Shown one piece after another: positions 33,182-44,269 of a stretch of 64,000 nt of DNA (within the stretch, counting starts at the first letter, position 1; the number at the start of each line of letters is the position of its first letter). This stretch comes from Celoporthe dispersa. Taxonomy: Eukaryota > Ascomycota > Sordariomycetes > Diaporthales > Cryphonectriaceae. Under the pieces are notes generated by a model, which did not search any database, was not told the DNA's origin, and was given only the letters and a program-made list of their open reading frames with translations. The DNA lies in the NCBI GenBank assembly GCA_016584495.1, contig WAID01000017.1, forward strand, positions 62,001 through 126,000, in the 5' to 3' direction. The position numbers and the translations under genes are program-made.

Positions 33182-33961
33182 CTAGCTTATTTTAAAAATA
33201 CCTTTTAGAAGTTTACCTCTTTTATATGCATTATATATAGCTTGTCTGGTAACCCCTAAAAACTTACCAGCTTCTGTACGTGTTGCAAACTTTAATATTT
33301 CCTTACTTTCTACATTCATAATTGTAACAGCCACTCCTTCACGTTCTGTAGTCTTAGCTTTAATATTAGCTAAAGCTTCAGGTGTTAAGGGATTATTTTT
33401 TTTGTAATTTGTAGTTGCAGTAGACAATTTAGCTCTTGTCTCTTCATCCACAACTTTACCAGTATGTACCAATGATAATTTTTCTTTGTGTTCCGCGGAA
33501 ATAATCTTAGCTTTAAACTTAGCGATATTTTCTAGACTATGCTTAAAACCTAGCATAGAATAAGCAAACTTTAAAATATTATAGTGAGGTTCCAATAAAT
33601 CAAGATAATATTGTTCCCGCTCAAGTAAATTATCTTTTGTGCAATACTCTATAATAGCTAATATAAAATTATCATGTCCATATTTAAGTATTGCATCCTT
33701 TACCGGTCTAGCATTTCTTGTTAACTCACTTTGGTTATAATAACTTAATAATCTTTTAGATAAATCTATCCCACTACCTATATAAATGTTACTATTAAGT
33801 TTATTAACTCAAAGATAAATACCAGATAAACGACGATTTTCTTTTAAAATCGTTTCTTTTTGAGCATTCGCATTTTCATATAATTTAACAGAAGTAACTA
33901 TTCTTCCATCTAACAATGTAATTGATAGGTCATTAATGATAATTGAATTCTTTTTTTCCAT
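33182..33961 (-). CDS. GIY-YIG homing endonuclease in rnl intron 2
   Basis: Intact 259-residue ORF from ATG 33961 (MEKKNSIIINDLSITLLDGR). Nuclease domain: SGIYLWVNKLNSNIYIGSGI with SKRLLSYY, then FILAIIEYCTKDNLLEREQY and EPHYNILKFAYSMLGFKH. The linker repeats NUMOD3-like KAKIISAEHKEKLSLVHTG, and the C terminus has a NUMOD1 helix-turn-helix (RTEAGKFLGVTRQAIYNAYK) ending KGIFKIS. TGA is Trp in IYLW. No break; one of the best-preserved endonucleases here. Confidence 0.92.
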
Positions 33962-34923
33962 TTTTTATTTATTTGATTGCCAACGCTCGACTATATTCGG
34001 TAGTGAGGGGCCTTAAAGATTAACATTCTTTTTTTTTTATTAATTACCTTACAAAACAAGTCGAATACCAGCTTCTTTGTTTGAATCTTTCAATAACTAT
34101 ACTATACACTGGACCTTATAAAGAAGAATAAATAATACTAAAAAAAAAAAGTAAAAAAAAATATGTAGATAACTCTACATAATAATAAAAATCAAGTTTA
34201 TCCTAATAAAATTACTTTACTGCCATTGCATTCTTTCGAATGAGGCTTGACTATATCTTAAGCATTATAAATAACGCCAACCAACATTTAGTCGATGAAC
34301 TGCACACCATTACATTAAAAAGCTTCAGATTATTATGAATCGAAGATAACTAATCCAAAGTTTTAATTAAGGTGCTTGGCTGCAGATTACCCTTTCTACA
34401 ACTGATGTAAATCAATCTTGATTTTACTATACCGCGAGTCATTACCTGCGCCCCAAGTTATATTACTATACTTGGTTAGTTAAGATTGCTTTAGGGCTTT
34501 CCCGCAATTTGAAGATTTATAGCAGAAGGTTCACTTCTACAAAAAGGCTGCATACCAACCTTATCATTCTATGTCTGATCATTCAAGATCCATATAAGCC
34601 ATTCCGAGTCTACATACTCACCGATAAAGCTTTCTACGGCCCCCCGATATGTACCAGCGAACAATGTATTTTCATATCCAAATAAATATGAAATATGTAC
34701 ATCTGGTCTGAGATTAAATTCTGTACCTGCTATAATGTTACTTAAATTGCCTACTATTATAGGTTTCGCAGAAACAGTTATGACCTCTTTAGCCCGACGG
34801 TGAAACCGTCGGCAAAGCTGAGGCTCCTTCTCCCTAAATAGTTATACATTGGAATATTATAACTATCCATTTTACAAATAATAAAGTATTTATTTTTTTA
34901 ACTATTAACTCCTAATTCTTGTC

Positions 34924-35742
34924 TTACTTAGTTGTTACAAGGTATATACCCTGTATTAATTTACCTGTATCAACATATTTTTTTACTGCTGGTCTACTAA
35001 CACCAATATATTTGGCTGCCTCGGTTAAACTTGCAAATTCCTGAATTACTTCAGTATTATTATTTTTAACAAGAACACCTACACCTCTAAGAGAAACCGC
35101 AGCAGCGGATATTTTTGCACGTGTTTCTGCAGTTAGTATAATACCTTTTCGCGCAACAGATAATTTTTTTTTTATCCTCATCTGTAAGAACTCTACCTGT
35201 GGCAGCTAAAGACAAATTTTGTCTTGTCTCAACACTAGCCTTTCTTTCATTTTTAAAGAATTCAAGAGTTTCCTCACGATGTTTAAATCCTAAAGATGAA
35301 CCAGCTTCCTCTAAAATATTGTACTCCGGTTTTAACTTCAAAAAATAGTATTGCTCTCTGTCTATCGGATTTAGACCTTGCTTACAATATTCTAGTATTT
35401 CTAATTTAAATTTGTCAAAGCCATATTTTAAAAGGGCGTTATGTATAGGTGTTTTTATTTCACCTATATGTTTGAAACTATAATATTTATATAACCTAAC
35501 AGATAAGTTTACTGTACTTCCTATATATGTTTTACCATTAACTTTATTAACTCAACGATATATAGCAGCTTTACCTTGGTTATCTTTTTAAAATTTGAGC
35601 TTTCTCAATAAGAGAATTCTCGTATATAACTATTGGTTGTATACTACCACTATTGCAGCCTACTGTACTATACCGACGTGCCGGTATATTTATATTAAAA
35701 ATATTCAAAAATAAAAATTTGTTTGTAGCTTTAGTAAAATAA
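34924..35742 (-). CDS. GIY-YIG homing endonuclease in rnl intron 1 (two homopolymer breaks)
   Basis: Domain AAIYRWVNKVNGKTYIGSTV (about 35565-35505), LEILEYCKQGLNPIDREQYY, PEYNILEEAGSSLGFKH, NUMOD3-like segments and a C-terminal helix-turn-helix SLTEAAKYIGVSRPAVKKYV ending at 34924. The frame is broken at 35585-35589 (five T, four needed) and 35164-35173 (ten T, nine needed). No ATG is evident at the 5' end; the readable frame begins with TNKFLFLNIFNINIPARRYS near 35740. Both breaks are in runs, so the gene may be intact in reality. Confidence 0.8.
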
Positions 35743-35749
35743 AAGATTT

Positions 35750-36360
35750 AAAGTCACTAAGTAGGAGCCACTTTAAAGGGTAACTCCGATAACCTTTTCT
35801 ATTATACAGGTTGTCCACCAGTGCTGTTATATAGTTTCTCCCCTTTATCTAGCACCAAATCCTTGGTTATTAAATTATGCCTTGAGCGATCCGGCCATAT
35901 ACTAGGGATCTAAAGAGAAAAACTATACACTCTTAGTGCAAAGACGAATTTGATGCGTTACCATTGGCATACTTTTATCCAATCTGCAAGTGAGAGAGGC
36001 TCATCCTTTAAAAATTTTTACCCAACACCCTGACACTGTACTGTATTGTACCTGGCTTGAAGGATTAAATAAAGAATAAGTGAAAGAAAACCTCAACACC
36101 CCGTCGAATATAATAGAAGTACTATCTTCATATCGCATTAAAGAGATTACTCTCAGTGACTCCTTACCATAAATTAATCTTGTATTACTCATCAGAGCAT
36201 CGACAACGGGGTGCTAACCCAACTTGCCCCTGCCTAGCTGCGTGACAGCTCGCTGCCTGAACAATCGAAGCCAACTTATAGCGTAGTGAGTGTATATGTT
36301 ATTCGTGTGTATGCAAATGGTCCAACACCTCTAAAATAAAACCCCATATTAAGAGCGAGC
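35750..36360 (-). other. Unexplained 0.6-kb segment in rnl intron 1
   Basis: Lies between the intron core and the GIY-YIG ORF. With TGA as Trp a frame runs from ATG 36192 (MSNTRLIYGKESLRVISLMR) through WVKIFKGWASLTC to about KSV (35920). It has normal-looking base composition, higher in G+C than the spacer DNA, but I recognise no family. Could be the remains of another ORF or an intron-peripheral domain. Confidence 0.4.
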
Positions 36361-37828
36361 TTGCGCCGCTCTCCCTAGCCTATAGGCTAAGCTTTATTCG
36401 CCTCTACTCTTTAGGCGAACGAGTGTAATAATTAAAAATACTTTATTATTCTGCATCCTTTCGGATGAGGCTTGACTATATCTTAAGCTTGCGCCAATCA
36501 ACATTTAGTCGATGAACTGCACACCATTATTCCTTAGATTACTTTGGTGCTTGGCTGCGGATTATCTATTTCATTTCTTCATACAAATCGTTTTTACCAT
36601 ACAACGAGTCATTACCTGTTCCATCAAACACATTACTGTTTTAACTTGGTAGATTTGTCTTTAAGAGTTTCCCGCAATTTGATGATTTCTAGCGGAAGGT
36701 TCACTTCCACTCTGGCTCTAAAATAGTCGCTTACACTATTTTTTTTTTACCAGCTATCCTAGTCAGAATTGTCTTTCACTAAGCTTACCACAGTTCATCG
36801 GATATTTTTGCAACAATAACCCGTTCGAGCCTTTATAGCCCTGACTATAGTAAGATCACTAGGCTTCGGGTCTAACTTTAGACACTTATCATTTTCTTTT
36901 ACATTATCATCGTTTTAACTACGCGCGAACCGCTTTCACTAGGATCCACCTTAGTAGACCCTTAGATTACTTTAACCATCCTAATATAATGGAAGCATTA
37001 TCATATTCCAATGTTACTAAGGACTTAATAACCTTAGTACCCACCCTACACTTCTATGAAGAATACACCTCGTTAGCTCACCAAATAGTGAGTAGAAGCA
37101 AACAAGTGGCTATCTAATCTTCCCGCCTCGCCGGGAAATTGACACCTAACACGGAGCTCAGTTTGACGAGGTACTACTCACAGTTTTTCGCTCGCATCTA
37201 ATGTTAACTTGGTGACCCATTATGCAAAAGGTACGCTCTCGTTTTAGAAAAAACAATTCGAGCTGCTTATAAAACTACTATTTCAATAATTCCCTTACGG
37301 TACTTATTCTCTGATGCTCATGTATTATATTTAGCCTTTGAGGTAGGTTCCCCAAGTTCAAACAGTTTTTAGACCATTCTAATTATTTAATCGGCTGTTT
37401 TATTTTCGTTCACACTACTCATAAAATCTCTTTTGATTTCTTTTCCTGAAGCTACTAGGATATTTCAATTCGCTTCGTTTATCAAGTAATTTATCTTAGA
37501 GTTTATATGTATTTACATAAAATCATAAGCTACTCTTTAATACATGGCTTTATATCTCCATAATAATCTCTTTTCATACTAATTAAAGTAATTATATCTT
37601 TTTCATTTCTTATCTTATTATATTTAAAATTATTCGGATTATTATCCTAATATCTTAAAATATATCAGACCACCGAAAATCGCATTCGGACCAATTTCTC
37701 CCAAAGAAATAGTTCTACTATTAAACTATGGTCTGCTATTAATGTGAATAATCTATAACATAGATTATTCACTAAAAATGTATATTATATTTCTCGTATA
37801 AATTTCAATTACTTGTTAATTTTTTTAG

Positions 37829-38987
37829 GCTGCGTAGCATGCCGCGTAGTCATAAAAAGTATTTTTATATAATTTACCTGATTCTATGTATCTTTGTAGG
37901 GTAGTCTTAGGTATATTATATAATTTAGATACATTTCTTATACGGCGCAGCCCTAATATTTCTATTAATTTATTATTACTAACATAAATTCCTACTTTAT
38001 TATTTTTGATTTCAGATCTTAAATTAAATCTTTATAGACTGTATTATTATCCAAAAATTTTATTATAAAAGGTGTACTTACATTAAAATATCTAGCTGTC
38101 TCTCTAACACTAGAAAATTCTCTTATAAAATTGTTAGATGTATTATAAGCTTTTATAATTAAACCTATACTTTTGACAGATAAATTTGATTTAGCTTCAA
38201 GTGTCAATTTATTATATTTTTTGTACAACTTGTTAGCTTCAGATATTTTCTTCTTTGTTTCTTCTGAATGATGCTTATTTAACATAGGTCTTACAGAAAA
38301 ACCTTTAGCTTTTAAAGCTTTTATAACATTCATTCTAATATTAATTTTGGTTTTTCGGCTACACCGTGATGTTTACTATACGGCTGCGCCGGGTTTTTTT
38401 TACCTTTATTATTAATGCCCAATTTAATTTTGGCTTCATACGTATGATTTTTACCACACGGCTGCGCCGGATTTTTTTTTATCAGAGCTTGCGCCTTCAT
38501 TAAACCTAATTTAATTTTAGTTTCTTCCGATAGTTTATGGCCAAGTGTTGAACCCGTCAAATTTAATATATTATAGTCAGGCTTAAATAGATCTAAGTAA
38601 AATTGGTTCTCTTTTAATAATTATATTAGTATCACAATATTCTAATATTTCTAGATTAAAATTAAAGATTTTATATTTAACTATTGCATAATTTATTAAA
38701 CTACGACTTTTAGTTTTTATTTTATTAAAATTAAGGTTATAATAATCGGACAATCTTTTGTTCAACAAAACAGAAGAACCAACATAACTTTTACCATTAA
38801 TTAAATTAATTCTACGATCCCTGATTTTTTCGGCTACGCCTTATCTTTATATATTAATGATTTACAATCTAAGACATTTGAATAAGATTTTGTAGGTATA
38901 ATATTATTTGTAATTTTTTCGTTTATATTTGTATTATCTATATTTAAATTATTAACATTTGCAAATTTTTTTTTTGTTTTCGTTCAT
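37829..38987 (-). pseudogene. Decayed free-standing GIY-YIG gene upstream of rnl
   Basis: N terminus MNENKKK at 38987. The nuclease motif is damaged: SGI is followed directly by a deletion and then INLINGKSYVGSSVLLNKRL, so the second Tyr of GIY-Y is missing. Later parts are clear: FNLEILEYCDTN, NILNLTGSTLGHKLSEETK, repeated NUMOD3-like PMLNKHHSEETKKKISEAN, NUMOD1-like SSVRETARYFNVSTPFI and a final LYNIPKTTLQRYIESGKLYK. GC hairpins (GGCGTAGCC at 38835, GGCTGCGCCGG at 38390 and 38460) have inserted in the coding region. No rRNA or gene exon flanks it on the upstream side, so it appears not to be intronic. Confidence 0.78.
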
Positions 38988-39216
38988 TTTTATATATTAT
39001 TTTTAATTATTAAAAGGAGACCAAGCTCTCCACCATAAGATAATAGCACAGAACAGCACAGTACAACTAATAAAAAAAAAATTTAAACAATTTTATAAAA
39101 AGCTTTTATTCTAACCAGGCGAAGCCGTTACAAAGTATAATCGATAAACACGGAGTAGTAACAATATAGGAGCTTACCTAAAAAAAAAGTAAAAAAATCT
39201 TTACCTCTTGAACAAT

Positions 39217-39302
39217 CAGAAGATATCAGATTCGAACTGATGAGGTTTTTTAACCTTTGCTATCTCAAGTAGCACGCCTTAAACCAACTCGGCCAATCTT
39301 CT
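39217..39302 (-). tRNA. trnS: tRNA-Ser (UGA)
   Basis: Class II; acceptor AGAAGAT/ATCTTCT, anticodon stem TGCTA/TAGCA with loop CTTGAGA (UGA), variable arm AGGTT/AACCT, T-arm ATCAG-TTCGAAT-CTGAT. Perfect stems; presumed the functional copy. Confidence 0.94.
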
Positions 39303-39544
39303 TTAATTTTTGCTAACCATGTGTAGCGTGATTGTTATATAAATCATACGCTATTGATTTATTTATTTAAAAGGCTACACATACTGCGCACACTACATGG
39401 TACACAATACAGCCCCTACTGCATGAATACGAATTGACTATGAGTCAGCCTTATTTTTGAGTCTTTAACTATACTTAATAGAATTAAAGATAAATATTAT
39501 AATAATTAAGAGGAGGGGGAACCCTCTAATGTAGTGTGAATAAT

Positions 39545-39565
39545 GACGGCTAGCTTCGCAGCCGC
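39545..39565. repeat. GC palindrome, same family (truncated)
   Basis: ACGGCTAGCTTCGCAGCCG with C: the common element with one outer GGC/GCC step missing. It sits just past the end of the decayed LAGLIDADG gene. Confidence 0.85.
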
Positions 39566-39569
39566 AACA

Positions 39570-40612
39570 CATTCTAGATAAAAAGCTAACCTTAAAAATA
39601 ATCTCTCATCACGCATGTGTTGAGACAATTGAAAAACGTAACTGTGGAGTTTTCCCAAGTCTACCCTCTTTTTTTAAACTTATCATAAAATTTCCCTCTC
39701 CTGATGTAAAACCTGCGACCCATTGAAGATTTAAGGGAAATTCTTCATTACCTAACTTGGCTTTATATTCAGCTGCTGCCTCTTCTTCTATGTATGTAAT
39801 GTTAAACACTGTTATTAGTTTATTACTTAAACCCAAATTAAGAGCAAACTTAAGCTTTATAATATATCTAACCCCTTCATATGTTTGATGCTCTTTACGC
39901 AGCATCATTTGAACCACCTCCCTTCAAATTAAATAATCCTGACGCTTTTTCGTCAAGAGTGGATATTTATCAAAATGTTCTATTACTCTGGCCAATTCGG
40001 TCAGTGAAGATACCCTCAAGAAACATTTGTTTTTATCCAACTGTATTCTACCTACTTTGCCTGAAGATGTAATCGAATTAGCTTTACTATCCTCAAAGCT
40101 AGCTTTTATAAGGTGCAATAATTCTACATTCTTAATGTTTAACCCTATTTAAAATTCTGCTTCAACTACCGCTTTTGCTCAGTTATTACTTTTAGTTATA
40201 TCCACGACGAAGCCGGGATTCTTACTAGAAATACTCAAGGATCTCCGTCAAGGAATAGAAATACTGAAACAACATTCTGCGTCACTAAATCCTGTAACAA
40301 ATCAAGGGTCGATAAGGCTACCAGTGTATTTTGTACAGGTAGCTGTTGAGGCTATCCTTCGTATTGAGCCTCTATTAGAATGACAAAGTTCTTTGCGATG
40401 AGCAAAACCACGCGGGGTACTTACTCCCAAACCTACTCTACTTAAATACCCTTTAAAGACTCTACCGTGACCTTTACCTTTACCTAAACCTAAAAATAAA
40501 TCTATTTCCCGGCATGCTACGCAGCCTAGAGACAATCAAAAAAAGATTTAATATAGCTAACAAATCCTTTGTGTACATATATCTTTTAATTGTTAACAAT
40601 AAAATTTTCATT
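39570..40612 (-). pseudogene. Free-standing double-motif LAGLIDADG gene, mildly decayed
   Basis: Possible start at ATG 40612 (MKILLLTIKRYMY). Motif 1: DPWFVTGFSDAECCFSISI (about 40320); motif 2: LQWVAGFTSGEGNFMISL (about 39720). Between them KYPLLTKKRQDYLIW and EHQTYEGVRYIIKLKFALNLG are typical. Breaks: seven A at 40538-40544 (frame change) and a TAA after VEAEF near 40152. The C terminus ends soon after FSIVSTHAWW. A GC hairpin lies upstream of the start (40630-40655). It occupies the trnS-trnI side of rnl with no host exon next to it. Confidence 0.75.
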
Positions 40613-41103
40613 TTGAATTTTATTTTTTTTTTATACCGACATGCTACGCAGCCGAGAGGAAACTGGTACTTAATGTACTTACTCTAATGGACTTAACCAA
40701 CGAAAAACACCATAATTATTCCTGCTTATCTAACTACAAAGTAGACTTTATCACCTGTAGTCCCAAACACCATTCTTATCTCTTAAATAGCCTTAAGACT
40801 TTAATTACCACTACAGCAATTGTAAGCTTCTGTTGGATAGTTACACATAAAGACCCAAAAAGTGCCTAACATAATTCCTCCTCTTTATTAAGCACGATGG
40901 GCACAAGCTCTCGTACGAACCCTTATTTCATAAGAAGAATTTTAAGAGACCAAGGACTATCTAATTAAGAGAACTTCATTTTGAAGATAACGGGGAAATA
41001 TAAAATATTGTTACTACTGCTTTTACTCGCATTACATGCGTATGTAAGCTAACATTTAAATTTATTGTAAATTATTGAGCAAATATTCATTGAAAAATAT
41101 ACT

Positions 41104-41128
41104 CGGCGGCTAGCTTCGCAGCCGCCGA
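41104..41128. repeat. GC palindrome, same family
   Basis: CGGCGGCTAGCTTCGCAGCC followed by GCCG; a full-length member between two tRNA genes. Confidence 0.9.
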
Positions 41129-41236
41129 AAAAAATACTCAATATATTTCTTACAATATTATACCGTTTCGGTGAAGCCTTCATTTGTGTAAACATGCTTT
41201 GCTATCCCTACAAGGTCACGGATACGGTTACTTAAT

Positions 41237-41322
41237 ATCCGGGCGGAGATTCGAACGGATGTGATTAATAATAACCAAATAAGACTCAAGCTTACCACCT
41301 TAGACCACTCGGTCAATTCTCT
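41237..41322 (-). pseudogene. trnS: Degenerate second trnS(UGA)
   Basis: The 5' half resembles the intact copy at 39217: acceptor 5' strand AGAGAAT, GACCGAGTGGTCTAAGG D-arm and anticodon loop CTTGAGT (UGA) on TAAG/CTTA. The 3' half fails: the T-stem (ATCCG..CTCCG) does not pair and no ATTCTCT follows. Very likely non-functional duplicate. Confidence 0.7.
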
Positions 41323-41640
41323 TTAATTATGAAATGTACCTAGCATACCAACTAAAGTATATATTAAGGAGCACTATGGATAATTCAGGCGTAACCCTAA
41401 ATGCCACCTTCCCCTTCATTTACCACTTTACACTTATGTATTGAATGACTCAAGAAATGGAGTAATGCGGCTGGCTTTTTAAAACTTTTTTTGTGCGTGT
41501 GAAGCGTACGTGTATACCTCCTCGATATTTTTGACTTATTTTAATTTTTTCACTCTAGAAGTTCTAATGTAAAAAAAAACAGAGCTTGCCCATAACAAAA
41601 AAAAAATAGGAAAAATAAGCCAACCAAGCGAACGTAATCA

Positions 41641-41713
41641 TAATTCCTCAGCGACTCGAACGCTGATATTATTCTTATCAAAAATACACTTTAACCTGTT
41701 AAGTTAAGGAATC
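41641..41713 (-). tRNA. trnI: tRNA-Ile (GAU)
   Basis: Acceptor GATTCCT/AGGAATT, anticodon loop TTGATAA (GAU), T-arm CAGCG-TTCGAGT-CGCTG. Confidence 0.9.
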
Positions 41714-41743
41714 TTTTAACTACCCCTTCATATTAGCAATTAT

Positions 41744-41816
41744 TAAGAAATAGGTGACTTGAACACCCAACCTTCCGTGTGTAAAACGGTTGCTCTACCA
41801 ATTGAGCTAATTTCTT
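41744..41816 (-). tRNA. trnV: tRNA-Val (UAC)
   Basis: Acceptor AAGAAAT/ATTTCTT, anticodon stem CCGT/ACGG with loop TTTACAC (UAC), T-loop TTCAAGT. Confidence 0.93.
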
Positions 41817-42823
41817 TTTTATTTCTTAATAACTTAGTTATTAAAAATAAAAGTTGAACAAGCTTTCTCAAAAAAAAAACCTATCCACTTACATATAATA
41901 TTTACATATTTAAGCTAAAATTTTCTTAGTTTATTTATAAACTAATAGTTAAAGTAATAAATTAATAACCATTTACATTAAATAGAATCGGATAAAAATT
42001 TTTAGCTAAATTCATAAGAGTTATAAGCTAAAGATTTACTTTAAGAAGATTATTGTTAATATTTGTATATACTACTCACATAATCCTACCACATTAGCTC
42101 CCCACTCCCACAAAAAAAATTTTTTTTTGCTTCTTTTATTATATAGATATGCATACTAGCAAAGTAGGCAATAAGTCTTCGCACGCACGCAACTCTAAAC
42201 TAGACCCCGGGGGGGGTGAGCAAGTACTAATATGAAAATAATAATAAAATATCCAAAAGATATATATTGAGAAAACACAAACAATAATAAAACTGCCTTA
42301 CTAAACTTAGTTTTATATTTAAATTTTTTAACAGCAAAACTATTTAGGCGCAGGGCGCAGCCCTAAAATAAATCCAGCTATTTTTTAAGATTACGGTTTA
42401 ATATATTATTAACTAAAGACACATCCATTATATTAATATTAAGAAAAGTTATTTTTCAACCCATATAGAAACAAGCTCCCCACCTAGACCCCTTAAAGGC
42501 TAATATGGACCTTTATTAATATATGACCTAATTAATAAAATTTTAATTAAACGTACTTCCCCCGATAACCTCCCCCCTTAAAACAGACTTCTAGATAACC
42601 CCCCCCCCAGGGTGCTAGATAACCCCCCCCCAGGGTGCTAGATAACCCCCCCCCAGGGTGCTAGACTTTAATGTTATTTATTCTTAATTAATTAGAACGC
42701 TTGCTTAAACAATAAAAAATCTACATCTTTTATTGGGCTGTGCTAATTTAAAACTTGTCTCTAAAACCACATCAAGCTCATACAGAATAAAAAATATAGC
42801 GACGACTTCACTTTCTGATTTTG
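41817..42823. other. nad6-trnV spacer
   Basis: About 1 kb, no gene. Contains a homopolymer G run near 42210, a tandem repeat at 42590-42663, and at 42730-42790 a block related to 45880-45940 and 50825-50880 (see findings). Confidence 0.5.
42590..42663. repeat. Three tandem copies of a C-run unit
   Basis: Unit CTAGATAACC-C(6-8)-AGGGTG, about 24 bp, three times with differing C-run lengths. The varying runs are liable to sequencing error. Confidence 0.93.
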
Positions 42824-43610
42824 CTAAATTAGAATTATATTTTTATAATTATTATTTCCGAACGCAAGCTTAGAAGAAATGATATCTTTTAGATAACAAT
42901 AGGGTGCCCCTTTTATAGTAGCACCCTTTAAACTATTTTTATAATTAGATATTTCACTTTTTAAAGTGATAACAATACAACCTACCATAGCTAATAATAG
43001 TATAAAACTAGCTATTAAAAGTCACATATTATAGTTAGTATAAAGAATATTACCTATACTTGTTATATGACCTGTTTCGGCTAAATTTCCATCTCACATA
43101 TCACCTGTAACAAAAAATAAATTACTATTATAAATAGTTCCATCCAAATTATTAAAATAATTATAATTATATTTATTTAAATATATATCATATAATAGAT
43201 TATTCATATAATAATTATTACTTAATATAGCAACATCATAAGGTAATAAATTAAATAAAGGATAATTTAAGCCTATTGCTATAGTAATAGCTAAAGGTAT
43301 AGTATTTCGAGTATTACTTTGTAATTCACTTATTCTAATATTAATCAACATCAAAATAAATAAAAACAGAATAGATATTGCTCCTACGTACACTACTAAA
43401 TAAACTAAACCTATAAAACCCAAACCTATCAAAATTAAATAAACAGAAATATTACCAAATAATCCTATTAAAAACAAAACAGATACAACAGGATTTTTTA
43501 CTTACAATAACCAAAACACCACATAATATTGAAAATAAAGATATTATATTTAATACATTAGCTATATAACCATTTGTAAACGTTTCATTAACTAAAAACA
43601 AATTGTTCAT
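42824..43610 (-). CDS. nad6: NADH dehydrogenase subunit 6 (one-base frameshift)
   Basis: Complex I membrane subunit. ATG 43610 gives MNNLFLVNETFTNGYIANVL; after the break the protein continues PVVSVLFLIGLFGNISVYLI and the conserved GLVYLVVYVGAISILFLFIL, then a variable region and a last helix WLLIASFILLLAMVGCIVI. At 43494-43499 six T (six A coding) replace the five needed for LVIVSKNPVVS. TGA at 43094 and further on is Trp. The frame goes on past the last helix to TAG 42824, a longer tail than usual. trnG lies 250 bases upstream. Confidence 0.94.
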
Positions 43611-43863
43611 TTAAATAAAAAATTTTTATATACCTCTTGGAGGAAATTGGTACCAATTATACTTACTTTAATTACACCTATGCTACAAAAAAACCCTTAC
43701 GGCGAAGCCATATTTTACTAAAAATATAGGAATAACTTACCTATAATTCACAAACACCTTTCTTATATATTTTAAACTACCTTTCATTTTCTGCTGCTTA
43801 TATTTTCTTAAGAATATATAAGTAGTAATTAAAAATTGAGCTAACAATTCATTAGATAAAGGA

Positions 43864-43934
43864 TACGGCTAGTCGGAATCGAACCGACACACTCTGTTTG
43901 GAAGACAGACATCCTACCATTAAATGATAGCCGT
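43864..43934 (-). tRNA. trnG: tRNA-Gly (UCC)
   Basis: Acceptor ACGGCTA/TAGCCGT, anticodon stem TCTGT/ACAGA with loop CTTCCAA (UCC), T-arm GTCGG-TTCGATT-CCGAC. Its 3' half and downstream spacer are duplicated at 11749-12165. Confidence 0.94.
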
Positions 43935-44188
43935 TTTGTATTTATTTAATTTGTTAATATACCTTAGTTGTATAATTACAAGAAATAACCACATTAGACC
44001 GAGCTTGTGCCCCCCCCTAAACTTAAGAGCTCCTTCTAATTGTTATTAAAATTATTAAAACCGCAGTATGCAAGAGTGAATAAAGAATATATAACGTATC
44101 AATTAGAACATAATTTAATAAGGTATTAGCTACTTGATATTAAATCCCCTAGTAACTAAAAAGCAATTTATCCTTATCAAGGTTCCGC

Positions 44189-44269
44189 CGGAAAAGAGGT
44201 GAATCGAACACCCAAGTGTTAATACACAATATTTAGCAAATATCTCGCCCTACCTTTAGCAACTTTTCC
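44189..44269 (-). tRNA. trnS: tRNA-Ser (GCU)
   Basis: Acceptor GGAAAAG/CTTTTCC, anticodon stem GATAT/ATATT with loop TTGCTAA (GCU), T-arm GGGTG-TTCGATT-CACCT. Confidence 0.92.

Larger units (their letters stand above)
32936..34574 (-). mobile_element. rnl intron 2 (group I, borders approximate)
   Basis: Core near the 5' side: CAAATTGCGGGAAAGCCC (34505), AATCTGCAGCCAAGC (34390), GTTCATCGACTAAATG (34300), AAGATATAGTCAAGCC (34255). This is very like the core of rnl intron 1, so the two are sister introns. A GIY-YIG ORF and then a cox1 fragment follow the core. Confidence 0.82.
34775..36748 (-). mobile_element. rnl intron 1 (group I) at the GATAGCTGGT site
   Basis: Splits GATAGCTGGT and TTTCTGCGAAACC. 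Core: CAAATTGCGGGAAACTC (36680), AATCCGCAGCCAAGC (36560), GTTCATCGACTAAATG (36515), AAGATATAGTCAAGCC (36480). About 700 bases (36360-35750) between the core and the GIY-YIG ORF are not explained. Exon ends T, intron ends G. Confidence 0.88.
24720..37800 (-). rRNA. rnl: Large-subunit ribosomal RNA (five exons, four group I introns)
   Basis: Mitochondrial 23S-like rRNA. Approximate exons on the minus strand: 37800-36749, 34774-about 34575, about 32935-31688, 30456-29290, 25295-about 24720. Diagnostic stretches: GTACCGTAAGGGAA (37300), GCGTACCTTTTGCATAATGG (37225), GATAGCTGGT at the first junction, GGGAAACAGCCCAGA (32670), CTAAGGTAGCGG (30450), GACGAGAAGACCCTATG (30320), GGTTTGGCACCTCGATGTCG (25230) and AGTACGAAAGG (25085). 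The 5' end (about 37740-37800) and 3' end are estimates. The 3' terminus is duplicated at 23880-24100. Confidence 0.93.

Noticed and set aside
40687..40869. Plus-strand 60-codon ORF
   Set aside because: No family resemblance, wrong strand, and no start context; background open frame in AT-rich spacer.
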